From assembly GCA_029721435.1 (NCBI GenBank), contig CM056583.1, positions 89,972,620-90,036,619 of the forward strand: a DNA stretch of 64,000 bases. Direction: 5' to 3'. Below, piece after piece: positions 54,001 through 56,800 of the stretch. Numbering within the stretch: the stretch's first letter is position 1; each line of letters starts with the position of its first letter. The notes under the pieces were generated by a model that had not been told where the DNA came from, searched no databases, and saw only the letters and a list, made by a program, of their open reading frames with translations. This DNA comes from Gymnothorax reevesii. Taxonomy: Eukaryota > Chordata > Actinopteri > Anguilliformes > Muraenidae. Made by a program: the position numbers and the translations under genes.

Positions 54001-54997
54001 TGGGCCGGATTTCCAATCAACTTGCTTTTGGGTTTTTCTGCCACCTGGCGGTGGAATGCAAGAACACCCTACATCTTCCAACGAAAATAACTAATGCACA
54101 GATTTTCCTTGGCGTGGCGGAGGTGCTGCGCTCTGAGTGCCTTTGTCTTTGTCTAGTAATAAAGTAATTTTTACCGATCTGAAACCTTTAAGTCTGACAA
54201 ATATTCAAAAATTGAAGAAATAAGGGAGGGGAATGAGGAGGGGGGAGGGGGACACTGGATATATCTTAATTTGCTGTTAACAATCTAACGAAACCCAGAG
54301 TAATGATTTCTGAACCTTTTAATGCATCAGAGAGCAGCGACACCGAAACTCCCAGAAGTGGCATAGGCTGAAGGAAGAATCACTCCCAATTGTGACTATT
54401 CAGAATCCAAGTATAAAAAAAAAAAATACCTGTGATTTAAAAAAAAAAAAAAAATCACTTTTTGAAAACAATGATACTCACGGACGTGAACAAAGCATAT
54501 TTTGGATTTGGCGAGCAATGTGTTTGTCTTTTGTTTTTTTTGTCTTAAGTTTTTGATATTTTAGTGTGGATTTGCAATCTCTGAAGAGGTGGCTGGACTA
54601 AAGAGTCTTTACATGACGTGGCTCCATGGGATTTGTAGTTTCAAGTGCTGGCAAATCTGTAACTGCACAGTGGAGCCCGTTTCAGCTGTGAAATGACTGA
54701 CCCCCTGAGCGTTACAGTGTCGGCTGCAGCCAGACAGATATCTGTGTTTGTGTTGCTGCAGGGCGGTGGGAGTGTCCGTGGCACCAGTGCAGCGTGTGCC
54801 AGCAGCAGGCTTCATCCTTCTGCGAGTTCTGCCCTGACTCCTTCTGCTCCGACCACCAACAGGGGGCGCTCCTGCCCTCTGCCTTGGAGGGCAGACTCTG
54901 CTGCTCCAGCCATGACCCGCTCAGTCCCCTGGAGCCCAAGATGGTGAAGGTGAAAGATGAGCCCCAAGAGCCGGAGGAGGCGGCAGGAGCGGAGTGA
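8722..54997 (+). CDS. nsd3: nsd3 (WHSC1L1), histone H3K36 methyltransferase, 5'-partial, 19 exons visible
   Basis: NSD-family nuclear enzyme; family members mono- and dimethylate histone H3 lysine 36 using S-adenosylmethionine and read chromatin through PWWP and PHD modules. Joining 19 exons with AG/GT borders gives 3285 nt, a multiple of three, ending in TGA at 54995-54997 (1094 residues visible). Domains in visible-residue numbering: linker 1-350, PHD fingers about 362-610, PWWP2 about 617-700, AWS about 757-800, SET about 803-925, post-SET about 930-948, C-terminal PHD and C5HCH about 983-1065. From memory human NSD3 has about 1437 residues, so roughly 340 N-terminal residues including PWWP1 should lie upstream of the window. 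The NSD3 assignment over NSD1/NSD2 rests on [27 protein letters not shown], the YAYKSHYLL exon and the short C-terminus. No exon has an internal stop; the gene looks functional. Confidence 0.95.
9289..9761. other. Intron start with a dispersed-repeat fragment
   Basis: Soon after the exon A donor comes TCTTATATAAAATTGCTG, then CTACGTTTTGGTCAACAGAC and CTTCGTCAGGTG, wording typical of interspersed fish repeats. The exon frame stays open to 9681 by chance and is not taken as coding. Confidence 0.45.
9762..10560 (+). repeat. Dispersed repeat family (AGCTCATCTGGACC type)
   Basis: Begins TTTTAGCTCATCTGGACC and includes TTGATCGTCGTTCGTCTG; a second partial copy starts near 10195 (AATAAGCTATTGTCGTGGTG). 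It is related to 2641-3150 and leads directly into the ~135-bp tandem repeat. Confidence 0.55.
10640..11600 (+). repeat. Diverged ~135-bp tandem repeat rich in TGACCT half-sites
   Basis: The phrase AGGAAGTCATATATGAACTT or close variants recurs at 10651, 10800, 10935, 11058, 11195, 11335 and 11472 (spacings 123-149 bp). Each unit also holds TTGACCTTCGGTGACC-type text and TCAATGACTTGTAT. Copies have many substitutions and indels, so the array is old. It contains the palindrome TTGACCTTCGAAGGTCAA at 11097-11114. Confidence 0.85.
11601..13092. other. Non-coding intron sequence
   Basis: No gene. A short frame at 11613-11879 has no recognised domain. The segment is mostly AT-rich, with a local GGGCGACGGGCGACGG stretch near 12880. 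Confidence 0.4.
13093..13307 (+). repeat. 49-bp tandem repeat carrying a 3' splice site
   Basis: Units begin at 13143, 13192, 13241 and 13290, each preceded by a pyrimidine-rich tract and CAG, and each starting GGCTGCAGTGGTAGAGTC. A degenerate unit precedes them from about 13093. The last unit is the true start of exon 13290-13413; the earlier ones duplicate acceptor plus exon start. The AG dinucleotides fall at 13141, 13190, 13239 and 13288, an exact 49-bp period. As 49 is not a multiple of three, an upstream acceptor would shift frame and meet TAG in the next unit. Confidence 0.93.
13290..13413 (+). CDS. nsd3: nsd3 exon B: linker, with reiterated 3' splice site
   Basis: Encodes residues 190-230 plus one base. 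The reading begins [14 protein letters not shown] and ends MASEASSG across the junction, which aligns with the SPEATSG region of NSD3. The acceptor is CTCCCCCGCAG ending at 13289, the last of four near-identical acceptors spaced 49 bp apart. Donor TCAG|GTATTG at 13414, phase 1. The start is chosen because only this copy joins in frame to both neighbours; starting at any upstream copy runs into TAG. Confidence 0.8.
13686..13786 (+). CDS. nsd3: nsd3 exon C: basic linker
   Basis: Encodes residues 231-264: [19 protein letters not shown] followed by PKKKVKKEQ. This closely matches the basic segment of NSD3 and may serve as a nuclear localisation signal (inference). Acceptor CCCCAG ends at 13685, donor CAG|GTGAGA at 13787. 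It enters with two bases completing a Gly codon and leaves in phase 0. Confidence 0.93.
13843..13865 (+). repeat. Run of 23 C inside a 135-bp intron
   Basis: An uninterrupted C run about 57 nt after the exon C donor and 57 nt before exon D. The minus strand is a G run with quadruplex potential. Confidence 0.95.
13922..13967 (+). CDS. nsd3: nsd3 exon D: 46-nt small exon
   Basis: Encodes [15 protein letters not shown] plus one base (residues 265-279), aligning with the VETVPQATVKTGLQK stretch of NSD3. Acceptor TCTCTCTGCAG ends at 13921; donor AAAG|GTACAG. It is separated from the previous exon by a 135-bp intron that contains a run of 23 C. Small size and a C-run nearby make it a plausible alternatively spliced exon, although skipping 46 nt would shift frame. 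Confidence 0.9.
13968..14379. other. Start of a 3.6-kb intron, no gene
   Basis: Contains a fragment of a common fish repeat (GTCCTTAAATAACGGTCTTG, 14030-14105) and a T/A-rich block (14115-14175). No coding potential. Confidence 0.4.
14380..14643 (-). repeat. Possible tRNA-derived SINE, minus strand
   Basis: The reverse complement starts GGGCTGCCGGGTTAGCCCAC and reaches GCAGGTTTGATCCCCAG about 80 nt later, resembling tRNA A-box and B-box spacing, with an unrelated body after it. There is no proper cloverleaf, so it is not a tRNA gene. Confidence 0.4.
14644..15540. other. Non-coding intron sequence
   Basis: A 126-codon minus-strand frame (14630-15010) has no recognisable domain. No repeat identified. 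Confidence 0.35.
15541..15970 (+). repeat. Diverged tandem duplication, about 250 bp apart
   Basis: The segment with TTCTTTATGATCAAAAGAGG, CCGCAAGCTAGGCTACC and ACATTCCGGCTATGAAAC (15560-15722) recurs at 15815-15955 as TTCTTTATGATCAACAAATC, TGCAAGCTAGTCCTACC and ACATTCCGCCTGTAAAAC. Confidence 0.65.
15971..17547. other. Intron with fragments of interspersed repeats
   Basis: 16640-16860 contains GGATAATGGCTCTGACTGTG and TTTCAGACTGATAGATGTG, text of a repeat common in fish. 16900-17290 reads like the AG-rich leader of a retrotransposon (GTCAGACAGTGGCAAACTGG). No intact frame. Confidence 0.4.
17548..17678 (+). CDS. nsd3: nsd3 exon E: NSD3 signature linker
   Basis: Encodes residues 280-323, including [20 protein letters not shown] and [19 protein letters not shown]. 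The match to vertebrate NSD3 is nearly residue for residue, and this is the strongest paralogue-diagnostic exon. Acceptor ATCTCCAG ends at 17547; donor CAG|GTAACT at 17679, phase 0. Confidence 0.97.
17679..19839. other. Intron between exons E and F, no gene
   Basis: 18050-18780 (GGGTCATTCCAGCTCAAATC onward) may be an interspersed repeat but cannot be placed. Minus-strand frames at 18928-19296 and 19385-19729 lack domains and are rejected. Confidence 0.4.
19840..19965 (+). CDS. nsd3: nsd3 exon F: acidic linker into PHD1
   Basis: Encodes residues 324-365: [19 protein letters not shown], then [11 protein letters not shown] and finally TDTVCQ, whose Cys is the first zinc ligand of PHD1. Acceptor CCTCTGCAG ends at 19839, donor CAG|GTGGGA at 19966, both phase 0. 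The exon is 126 nt, so it could be skipped in frame but would take the first ligand with it. Confidence 0.95.
20227..20307. repeat. Imperfect hairpin, about 28-bp arms
   Basis: TTTCCCTATTAAATCTCGCG at the left pairs with TGTGAGATTGAATAGGGAAA at the right, around a loop of about 25 nt. A partial echo (GGAATCTCGCAACCAGTACC) follows at 20385. Confidence 0.6.
20308..21943. other. Intron sequence without a gene
   Basis: Short local duplication around 21690-21770 (CAATCGTTGGCTAACCAATC; CTGAACTTCTTC). Otherwise nothing recognised. Confidence 0.4.
21944..23011 (-). mobile_element. Foldback Tc1-like element with ~390-bp inverted arms
   Basis: Starts TACAGCGCCCTCCATAATTA and ends with its complement (TTATGGAGGGCGCTCTA). 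Both arms carry the same 5' region, down to the CACTCTTCAACATGGGAAAG start-codon area. The core (22336-22625) is antisense transposase N-terminus: the reverse complement corresponds to the same helix-turn-helix coding seen at 27679. There is no catalytic part, so it is non-autonomous. Confidence 0.85.
23012..24077. other. Intron sequence before the PHD1 exon
   Basis: No gene or recognised repeat, apart from a T run at 23332-23348. Confidence 0.4.
24078..24204 (+). CDS. nsd3: nsd3 exon G: PHD finger 1
   Basis: Encodes residues 366-407: [26 protein letters not shown], then TFTCAECRT. Ligand spacing C-x2-C, C-x3-C, H-x2-C, C-x2-C is consistent with a PHD finger. Sequence between ligands is more diverged from human NSD3 than in the catalytic exons. 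Acceptor TGATCAG ends at 24077 with a poor pyrimidine tract; donor ACAG|GTGAGT is strong, phase 1. Confidence 0.95.
24331..25500. mobile_element. Non-autonomous DNA element with ~180-260-bp inverted arms
   Basis: The left end GGCAAAGTATATTTTAGCGG matches the complement of the right end CCGCTGAAATATGCTTTGCC. The inner arms share GAATTCTTGAAGTGTCTAAA and TTTTTACTTGGGGAATCT. It encodes no transposase. It begins 126 bp after the PHD1 exon donor. A solo arm lies at 3191. Confidence 0.75.
25501..26021. other. Intron end before the PHD2 exon
   Basis: AT-rich sequence without features; acceptor at 26020-26021. Confidence 0.4.
26022..26219 (+). CDS. nsd3: nsd3 exon H: PHD finger 2
   Basis: Encodes residues 408-473: [43 protein letters not shown]. 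The Cys/His order matches the second PHD of NSD proteins. Acceptor CCTCCCCCAG ends at 26021, donor AAAG|GTAGCT, phase 1 on both sides. Confidence 0.96.
26400..27090 (-). mobile_element. Probable antisense LINE fragment (CR1/L2-like)
   Basis: Plus-strand text such as CTTTTTGGCTTTTTAACTTC, CACTCTCTGATCTTTTTGAA, TTCTGCCCACATCTGAATAC and AGATTTGGCTAATTTGC resembles antisense CR1/L2-type vertebrate repeats. No open reverse-transcriptase frame was recognised, so the assignment is tentative. Confidence 0.4.
27298..28090 (+). mobile_element. Tc1-like element, 5' half, with open N-terminal transposase
   Basis: Inverted-repeat-type start (CAGCACCCTCCATAATTATT), then an ATG at 27679 and about 137 codons of transposase: [79 protein letters not shown]. 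These are the two helix-turn-helix DNA-binding domains. Similarity stops at about 28090 ([10 protein letters not shown]), before the catalytic domain. The frame itself is intact, unlike the other copies. Confidence 0.88.
28091..28450. repeat. Unidentified interspersed-repeat segment
   Basis: Joined directly to the truncated transposase. Phrases such as GTCCCAGAAGAAGTTCCAGT and CTTTCCTGCACCAGATCG look repeat-derived, but I cannot name the family. Confidence 0.35.
28451..28790 (+). mobile_element. 3' end of a second Tc1-like family
   Basis: Contains the transposase C-terminal coding CAGATCTAAATCCAATTGAA (DLNPIE-type motif with the catalytic Glu) and ends TTCCACAATTTTTGCCGGGGGTTGTA, a typical Tc1 terminal repeat of a family different from 27298-28090. 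Frames are degraded. Confidence 0.75.
28791..29571. other. Intron sequence before exon I
   Basis: No gene; ends in a (CT)-rich tract (29520-29569) serving the acceptor at 29571. Confidence 0.4.
29572..29733 (+). CDS. nsd3: nsd3 exon I: zinc-finger region and start of PHD3
   Basis: Encodes residues 474-527: [37 protein letters not shown], then [12 protein letters not shown], whose CLVC supplies the first ligand pair of PHD3. Strong match to NSD3 RMMRCLRCPVAYHSGDAC. Acceptor CTCTCTCTCAG ends at 29571; donor AGAG|GTGAGG, phase 1. 162 nt, frame-neutral if skipped. Confidence 0.96.
29734..32008. other. Intron between exons I and J
   Basis: No gene. A local ~62-bp duplication lies at 31210-31305 (GTCTGATGCAATTACAAACC; GTCAGATCCAATTACAAACC). 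Frames at 30457-30681 are antisense to each other and lack domains. Confidence 0.4.
32009..32158 (+). CDS. nsd3: nsd3 exon J: NSD3-specific insert exon
   Basis: Encodes residues 528-577: [37 protein letters not shown] and KKTVEKG. It aligns with the NSD3 segment [20 protein letters not shown], which NSD1 and NSD2 lack as far as I recall. It sits inside PHD3, between the CLVC pair and the CGRC pair, and is exactly 150 nt with phase 1 at both ends, so it is a natural cassette exon. Acceptor TGCCTGCAG ends at 32008; donor AAAG|GTAACG. Confidence 0.96.
32415..32560 (+). mobile_element. Fragment of a DNA-transposon end
   Basis: GCAGTGGCCTGAAAAAGTAT, then TTGCCCCCTCTTAGATTTC, resembles the terminus of a widespread fish Tc1/hAT-type repeat. 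Only about 145 bp remain. Confidence 0.5.
32681..32745 (+). repeat. (GA)n simple repeat
   Basis: GAGAGAGAGAGAGAGGGAGA and similar for about 65 bp, with occasional T and G interruptions. Confidence 0.95.
32880..33790 (+). pseudogene. hAT-family transposase pseudogene
   Basis: The frame at 33432 reads the hAT C-terminal dimerisation motif: [38 protein letters not shown]. Upstream frames (33076-33342) read [19 protein letters not shown], part of the same protein body. Frames are interrupted and the N-terminal zinc finger is not seen. It ends with a T8-G10 tract and (GGC)n near 33715-33745. Confidence 0.82.
33800..35350. other. Intron sequence, no gene recognised
   Basis: A minus-strand frame at 34281-34595 lacks domains. 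The block at 34720-34900 is GC-richer and of unknown origin. Confidence 0.4.
35355..36975 (-). pseudogene. Near full-length Tc1-like transposon, degraded, minus strand
   Basis: Ends match as ~200-bp inverted repeats: GTGTCAACATTTTTCTCAGT at the left and ACTGAGAAAAATGTTGACGT at the right, with further matching inward. The minus-strand body encodes Tc1 transposase in broken frames: the region around 35990-36060 reads [14 protein letters not shown] sequence and 35870-35930 the FQQD-type core. About 1.6 kb, the usual Tc1 length. Confidence 0.85.
36976..37584. other. Intron remainder before exon K
   Basis: Contains a short terminus of the mariner-like family also seen at 61028 (TGCGTCCCAACTTAATTGGA at 37019). 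Otherwise AT-rich without features. Confidence 0.45.
37585..37741 (+). CDS. nsd3: nsd3 exon K: PHD finger 3 and start of PWWP2
   Basis: Encodes residues 578-629: [37 protein letters not shown], then [10 protein letters not shown], the first strand of PWWP2. The human LLCCESC is LLSCGRC here; the C-x2-C ligands remain and the lost Cys is not one of them. Acceptor TGCGCTCAG ends at 37584; donor ACAG|GTGAGC, phase 2. Confidence 0.96.
37986..38188 (+). CDS. nsd3: nsd3 exon L: PWWP domain 2
   Basis: Encodes residues 630-697, beginning with the [10 protein letters not shown] core of the PWWP motif, then [17 protein letters not shown] and RVFPYVE, ending INKTFKK. PWWP domains bind methylated H3K36 nucleosomes through an aromatic cage. 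Acceptor CTTCTCAG ends at 37985; donor AAGG|GTGGGT at 38189, phase 1. The preceding intron is only 244 bp. Confidence 0.97.
38430..38461 (+). repeat. (TG)n before the exon M acceptor
   Basis: About 16 TG units ending 8 bp before the acceptor CAG; it replaces the usual pyrimidine tract. Confidence 0.95.
38470..38585 (+). CDS. nsd3: nsd3 exon M: helix after PWWP2, flanked by microsatellites
   Basis: Encodes residues 698-736: [29 protein letters not shown] and PPPHNSIK, matching the NSD3 helix ALEEAAKRFQELKAQRESKE. The acceptor GATTGACAG ends at 38469 and has a (TG)n tract instead of a normal pyrimidine tract. The donor AAG|GTCAGA at 38586 runs directly into a 1.75-kb CA-rich tandem array. Splicing of this exon may be sensitive to repeat length (inference). 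Confidence 0.95.
38586..40335 (+). repeat. CA/CTCTCAGAC compound minisatellite abutting a donor site
   Basis: About 1.75 kb of (AC)n tracts punctuated by ACTCTCAGAC and ACTCTCACTCAC blocks, filling nearly the whole 1877-bp intron between exons M and N. It starts at intron base +1 to +4: the donor AAG|GTCAGACACAC itself resembles the CTCTCAGACACAC unit. It is long, internally repetitive and almost pure purine-pyrimidine alternation, so Z-DNA formation and length instability are likely. The 527-residue frame it opens (His/Thr/Ser only) is not a gene. Confidence 0.95.
40463..40732 (+). CDS. nsd3: nsd3 exon N: AWS domain and start of SET
   Basis: Encodes residues 737-826: [18 protein letters not shown], the Cys-rich AWS block with [20 protein letters not shown] and CHNQCFTRR, then [14 protein letters not shown] at the start of SET. 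All AWS cysteines are kept relative to NSD3. Acceptor TCTCGGTCTCAG ends at 40462; donor AGG|GTGGGC at 40733, phase 0. Confidence 0.97.
40733..42640. other. Intron between exons N and O, 5' part
   Basis: Contains a terminal fragment of a Tc1 family (GTCATTGTCCAAATATTTAC, 41190-41230), a common fish repeat (CACCTGTGCTGCAGGTGTTA, 41700-41870) and a (TG)n tract at 41994-42031. No gene. Confidence 0.45.
42641..45310 (+). mobile_element. Degraded CR1/L2-like LINE
   Basis: The frame at 42671-43267 reads an apurinic endonuclease: [64 protein letters not shown]. Further frames read reverse transcriptase: [62 protein letters not shown] and FAGDTTLGG, where the catalytic FADD is FAGD. The C-terminal part is [18 protein letters not shown]. 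Several frameshifts and stops, plus a nested insertion at about 43686-43830. Inactive. Confidence 0.92.
43686..43830 (+). repeat. Repeat nested in the LINE
   Basis: AGTGTTTCCCAACCCAGTCC and TCGGGGTACACCAGCCAG interrupt the reverse-transcriptase frame between GPDGLF and TSEIICKPL. This phrase belongs to a common fish interspersed repeat and dates later than the LINE. Confidence 0.65.
45311..46020. other. Intron end before exon O
   Basis: AT-rich, no gene or recognised repeat. Confidence 0.4.
46021..46137 (+). CDS. nsd3: nsd3 exon O: SET core
   Basis: Encodes residues 827-865: [39 protein letters not shown]. This is the SAM-binding half of the SET fold. The invariant NSD motif FVNEYVGE reads FVMEYVGE here (Met at 831). 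Acceptor CTGTTGCAG ends at 46020; donor AAG|GTACCC at 46138, phase 0. Confidence 0.97.
46138..46967. other. Two short introns around exon P
   Basis: 46138-46436 (299 bp) and 46579-46967 (389 bp) show no repeats. Their compactness contrasts with the multi-kilobase introns elsewhere. Confidence 0.6.
46437..46578 (+). CDS. nsd3: nsd3 exon P: SET catalytic motif NHSC
   Basis: Encodes residues 866-912: [47 protein letters not shown]. RFMNHSCxPNC is the hallmark SET motif that contributes to SAM binding and the pseudoknot. Acceptor GGGCAG ends at 46436; donor GCGG|GTGAGG at 46579, phase 1. Confidence 0.98.
46968..47074 (+). CDS. nsd3: nsd3 exon Q: end of SET and post-SET
   Basis: Encodes residues 913-948: [19 protein letters not shown], then [24 protein letters not shown] carries the catalytic tyrosine, and the C-x-C-x4-C post-SET zinc ligands are intact. 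Acceptor CATGCAG ends at 46967; donor AAG|GTGAGG at 47075, phase 0. Confidence 0.97.
47140..47885 (-). pseudogene. Tc1-like transposase pseudogene, minus strand
   Basis: Plus-strand landmarks GAACCACTCTTTCTCAGTTT, CATCACTCTGGAATGGGTTT, CAGAGGTTTGTACAGTGGGC and GTGGCCATGCAGCTGTTTAG correspond to the antisense of a common fish Tc1 family. Minus-strand frames are broken. Ends are not resolved. Confidence 0.7.
47926..48100 (+). repeat. Interspersed repeat (AGGGATGCACAGATACC type)
   Basis: Starts ATAGGGATGCACAGATACC and includes GTACAAGTACTTAAATTTGA and CTTGCCGATACCGAGTAC, text of a repeat common in teleost introns. Confidence 0.5.
48101..49182. other. Intron sequence without a gene
   Basis: Minus-strand frames at 48025-48339 and 48630-49053 lack recognisable domains. 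No repeat named. Confidence 0.35.
49183..49598. mobile_element. Foldback/MITE-like element with ~140-bp arms
   Basis: The left end GGCTGATTGAAACGCACCAA is the exact complement of the right end TTGGTGCGTTTCAATCAGCC. Arm similarity continues inward (GATGAATGATTATCG versus GATCATTCATTTG complement; GATGGTGTGAAGTGTTTTCG versus its complement). No coding. Confidence 0.75.
49599..50160. other. Intron sequence, T-rich
   Basis: Pyrimidine-rich tract 49975-50160 (TTGTTGCAGCC, CTTGCCCTTGCCC); no gene recognised. Confidence 0.35.
50161..50325 (+). repeat. Teleost SINE/LINE-type tail
   Basis: CACTCTGGATAAGAGCGTCT then GCTAAGAACCTGTAATGTAATG is a familiar 3' tail of fish interspersed repeats, ending in (TGTAA)n-like repeats. 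Confidence 0.65.
50326..50800. other. Intron end before exon R
   Basis: No gene. A (CT)n tract at 50771-50791 serves as the pyrimidine tract of the acceptor at 50800. Confidence 0.55.
50801..51005 (+). CDS. nsd3: nsd3 exon R: C-terminal PHD finger, donor embedded in 42-bp array
   Basis: Encodes residues 949-1016: [20 protein letters not shown], a basic stretch, then [34 protein letters not shown]. Acceptor CTCTGTTTCTCAG ends at 50800 after a (CT)n tract. Donor TTCG|GTATGT, GT at 51006-51007, phase 1, chosen because it joins to GGCGGTGGGAGTG of the last exon to give PPFGRWECPW, as in NSD3. The last 25 exon bases plus the donor form copy 1 of a roughly 33-copy tandem array, so many equivalent donors follow. 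Confidence 0.95.
50981..52367 (+). repeat. 42-bp tandem array seeded by an exon 3' end plus 5' splice site
   Basis: About 33 copies of a 42-bp unit reading CTCAACCTGCCCAAACCGCC then CTTCGGTATGTCCCATCTCA then CA. Copy 1 is real coding sequence: the last 25 bases of exon 50801-51005 and its GTATGT donor. By eye about 25 copies keep GTATGT; others carry GTACGT, GATATGT, GTATGC, GTGTGT or GTTTGT. Copies 1-6 are exactly 42 bp, so the exon frame continues as [14 protein letters not shown] repeats until TAA at 51245. Irregular units occur near 51250-51400 and 51913. Three-unit (126-bp) higher-order repeats are visible, for example the GTACGT variants near 51467 and 51593. The last two copies (CCATATGGT) are the most diverged. 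Confidence 0.96.
52549..53010 (-). mobile_element. Small DNA element with inverted ends and a RecQ-like helicase fragment
   Basis: Ends match over more than 80 bp: GCCTCCGTTGCAGACGTCTT at the left and AAGACATCTGCAACGAAGGC at the right, with ACTTCCCTCCCCCAACAA and its complement further in. The minus-strand frame 52586-52852 reads [20 protein letters not shown] then [18 protein letters not shown], resembling the start of a RecQ/SF2 helicase with Walker A PTGxGKS altered to PTGFVKS. No further helicase motifs follow. Confidence 0.7.
53011..53756. other. Intron sequence, no gene
   Basis: AT-rich, no recognised repeat. Confidence 0.4.
53757..54160 (+). repeat. Dispersed repeat (CTTCGCCAAGGAGGTG type)
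   Basis: Starts CACCTTCGCCAAGGAGGTG, continues TGTTAGCAAAATATCTCAAA and AACGGCCCCATAGATTTTAA, and ends CTTGGCGTGGCGGAGGTGCT then GCTCTGAGTGCCTTTGTC. I recall this text from repeats found in several animal phyla, not only fish. Confidence 0.6.
54161..54761. other. Intron end before exon S
   Basis: AT-rich; two A runs (54415-54426, 54439-54454). No gene. Confidence 0.45.
54762..54997 (+). CDS. nsd3: nsd3 exon S: end of PHD, C5HCH and stop codon
   Basis: Encodes residues 1017-1094: [52 protein letters not shown], then an acidic tail ending AAGAE and TGA at 54995. It matches the Cys/His-rich NSD3 C-terminus ([24 protein letters not shown]). Acceptor GTGTTGCTGCAG ends at 54761. Confidence 0.96.
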
Positions 54998-56067
54998 AGC
55001 TCCCCCTCTGCTTGTAAAAGGAATGAAGGCGGGAGGTTGGCAGCGGGGGTGAAGGATTCAGCAGGGGGTATCTCCCAAATCCAGAATCCAGACTTATTAA
55101 AGGGCCAGTAATACGTTTTCCCCGGGGGACAAGGAGGTGCGTATTCGGCGCAACTGAAACAAATCAAATCTATCGGTGTTTCATGGTTAGGAATCATGTA
55201 GGTAGGAATCAAGGTGATGGAGGAACAGGCGTTTGTCACCTTTGCTGCTTTGCTTTCTATTTATTATTTTTGACTTTTTATTCGTCACTGACCTGTTGAC
55301 CCCATGGATACCAGTGATCTGAATTGCTGGGGTCTCTGGCCCGTACAAGGTTACTCTCTGACCCCTGTCTCGCAGAACAGTCCGCTGCAAAAATCTACCT
55401 TCTTACTGTACCTCTTGTTAGAATATTAAGAAAGACATATATGATAGTAACTATAAGAATGGGAAAACACACAGTGCAATTATTGCGGGAATACAGCACG
55501 TACTGGAAAGCGCCATTGCTGTCCAGATCATATCGATTTATGGCAGTCCTTCGTGGACCGTCCAAAGAGAAAAAAGCTTTTTTTGATTAGATTTTTTAAA
55601 TATATTTATTAATACAAATATGTGTTTACAAATGTCATTCTCGTACTTTGTCTTGCTAAGAGTTGTTTCCTTTTAAAAAAAAAAAAAAACAGCTCGATGT
55701 CTTTTTTTAAAATTTGAGTTGCCCGTTTCTCATGTCTTGCTGATGATGATGGTGATGTAACTTGTGCATTTATGTCGCCTCAATGTGCGCATTTGTGGGC
55801 TTGAATTCAGTTTTGCAATTTAGCTCCTAGGTCCCTAGATGCAAAGTGAACATTTCCATAAATACTGTGTCAGACATTAGTCGTATGAAAAGTTATGAAG
55901 AAGTGTATAAAATGTGAATGAAGCACAGTAAAGTAAAATCAGTTCAGATGTCGTAATGATGTTCGCTCGTGTAATATACTCATTAAGTGAGGGCAGATTT
56001 GACTCCACCATTCGTCATGACTTCGACCTCCAGCGTGAGCATCGGTGATCAGTCAATCATGAAAATC

Positions 56068-56073
56068 AATAAA
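56068..56073 (+). terminator. nsd3: Candidate proximal poly(A) signal of nsd3
   Basis: AATAAA in the context AAATCAATAAATGAAAAATT about 1.07 kb after the stop codon. The surroundings are AT-rich and no clear GT-rich element follows, so it is weaker than the distal site. Confidence 0.3.
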
Positions 56074-56691
56074 TGAAAAATTGCCTGATCCAAAATTATT
56101 AATTTATTTAAATTGGTTACATTTTCATTATTTATTTTTAAAGAAAGTCCAAAAAAGTATTTGTGCCAACTTTACCCCGTGCAATTATTGGACACTGCAA
56201 TTTCACTGAAGTGTTCAGGCTTGCTCTGCGTATGAAAGATATGGGCGCTCCTCTTTCAGTCTCAGCTGACACTATATCTCCTCTCCACATTATAGAAAAG
56301 TAATGTTTGGAAAGTTACTAATTTTAATTGTACTTGTTTATTTAAAGATAGACTGAAAGAGAAGCGAGGATTGGTTTTCACGGCTAAAAAGCCTTGTGTT
56401 GAGGGGGTGCGTGTTTATTTCCTTTTGAGGAATGATTTGTTTGAGAGTATGTTTCAGCGATTGCATTTTACAGGGTTTGAAATGGGCTTTTGCACTTCTG
56501 AACTTTGCGGTTATTGAGTTAGGCTGTGTGGTGTTGGGAGGCTGTGTGGTGGAGCGTAGACTTGTCTCTGCACGTTTCCTTGTAACCTCACCCTGCTATC
56601 CTAAGTGTTGTGGACAACATGTCACGTGCCCCCCTACCTCAATCCTGTGTTTGTCCCTCAAAAGCTGTAGCACTGCCTTTTTAAATGGTCC

Positions 56692-56800
56692 CATGAATAA
56701 CAAAAGGTCGCAAGTGACATTCCTGATGAAACCTATTTTTCTGCACCACGAAGGTACAGGTTTCATCAGGAATGTCACTTGCGACCTTTTGTTATTCATG
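56692..56800. repeat. Perfect 43-bp inverted repeat with 23-nt loop
   Basis: Left arm 56692-56734 starts CATGAATAACAAAAGGTCGC; right arm 56758-56800 ends GCGACCTTTTGTTATTCATG and is its exact reverse complement. The loop is 56735-56757. It lies in the probable nsd3 3'UTR. Confidence 0.95.
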
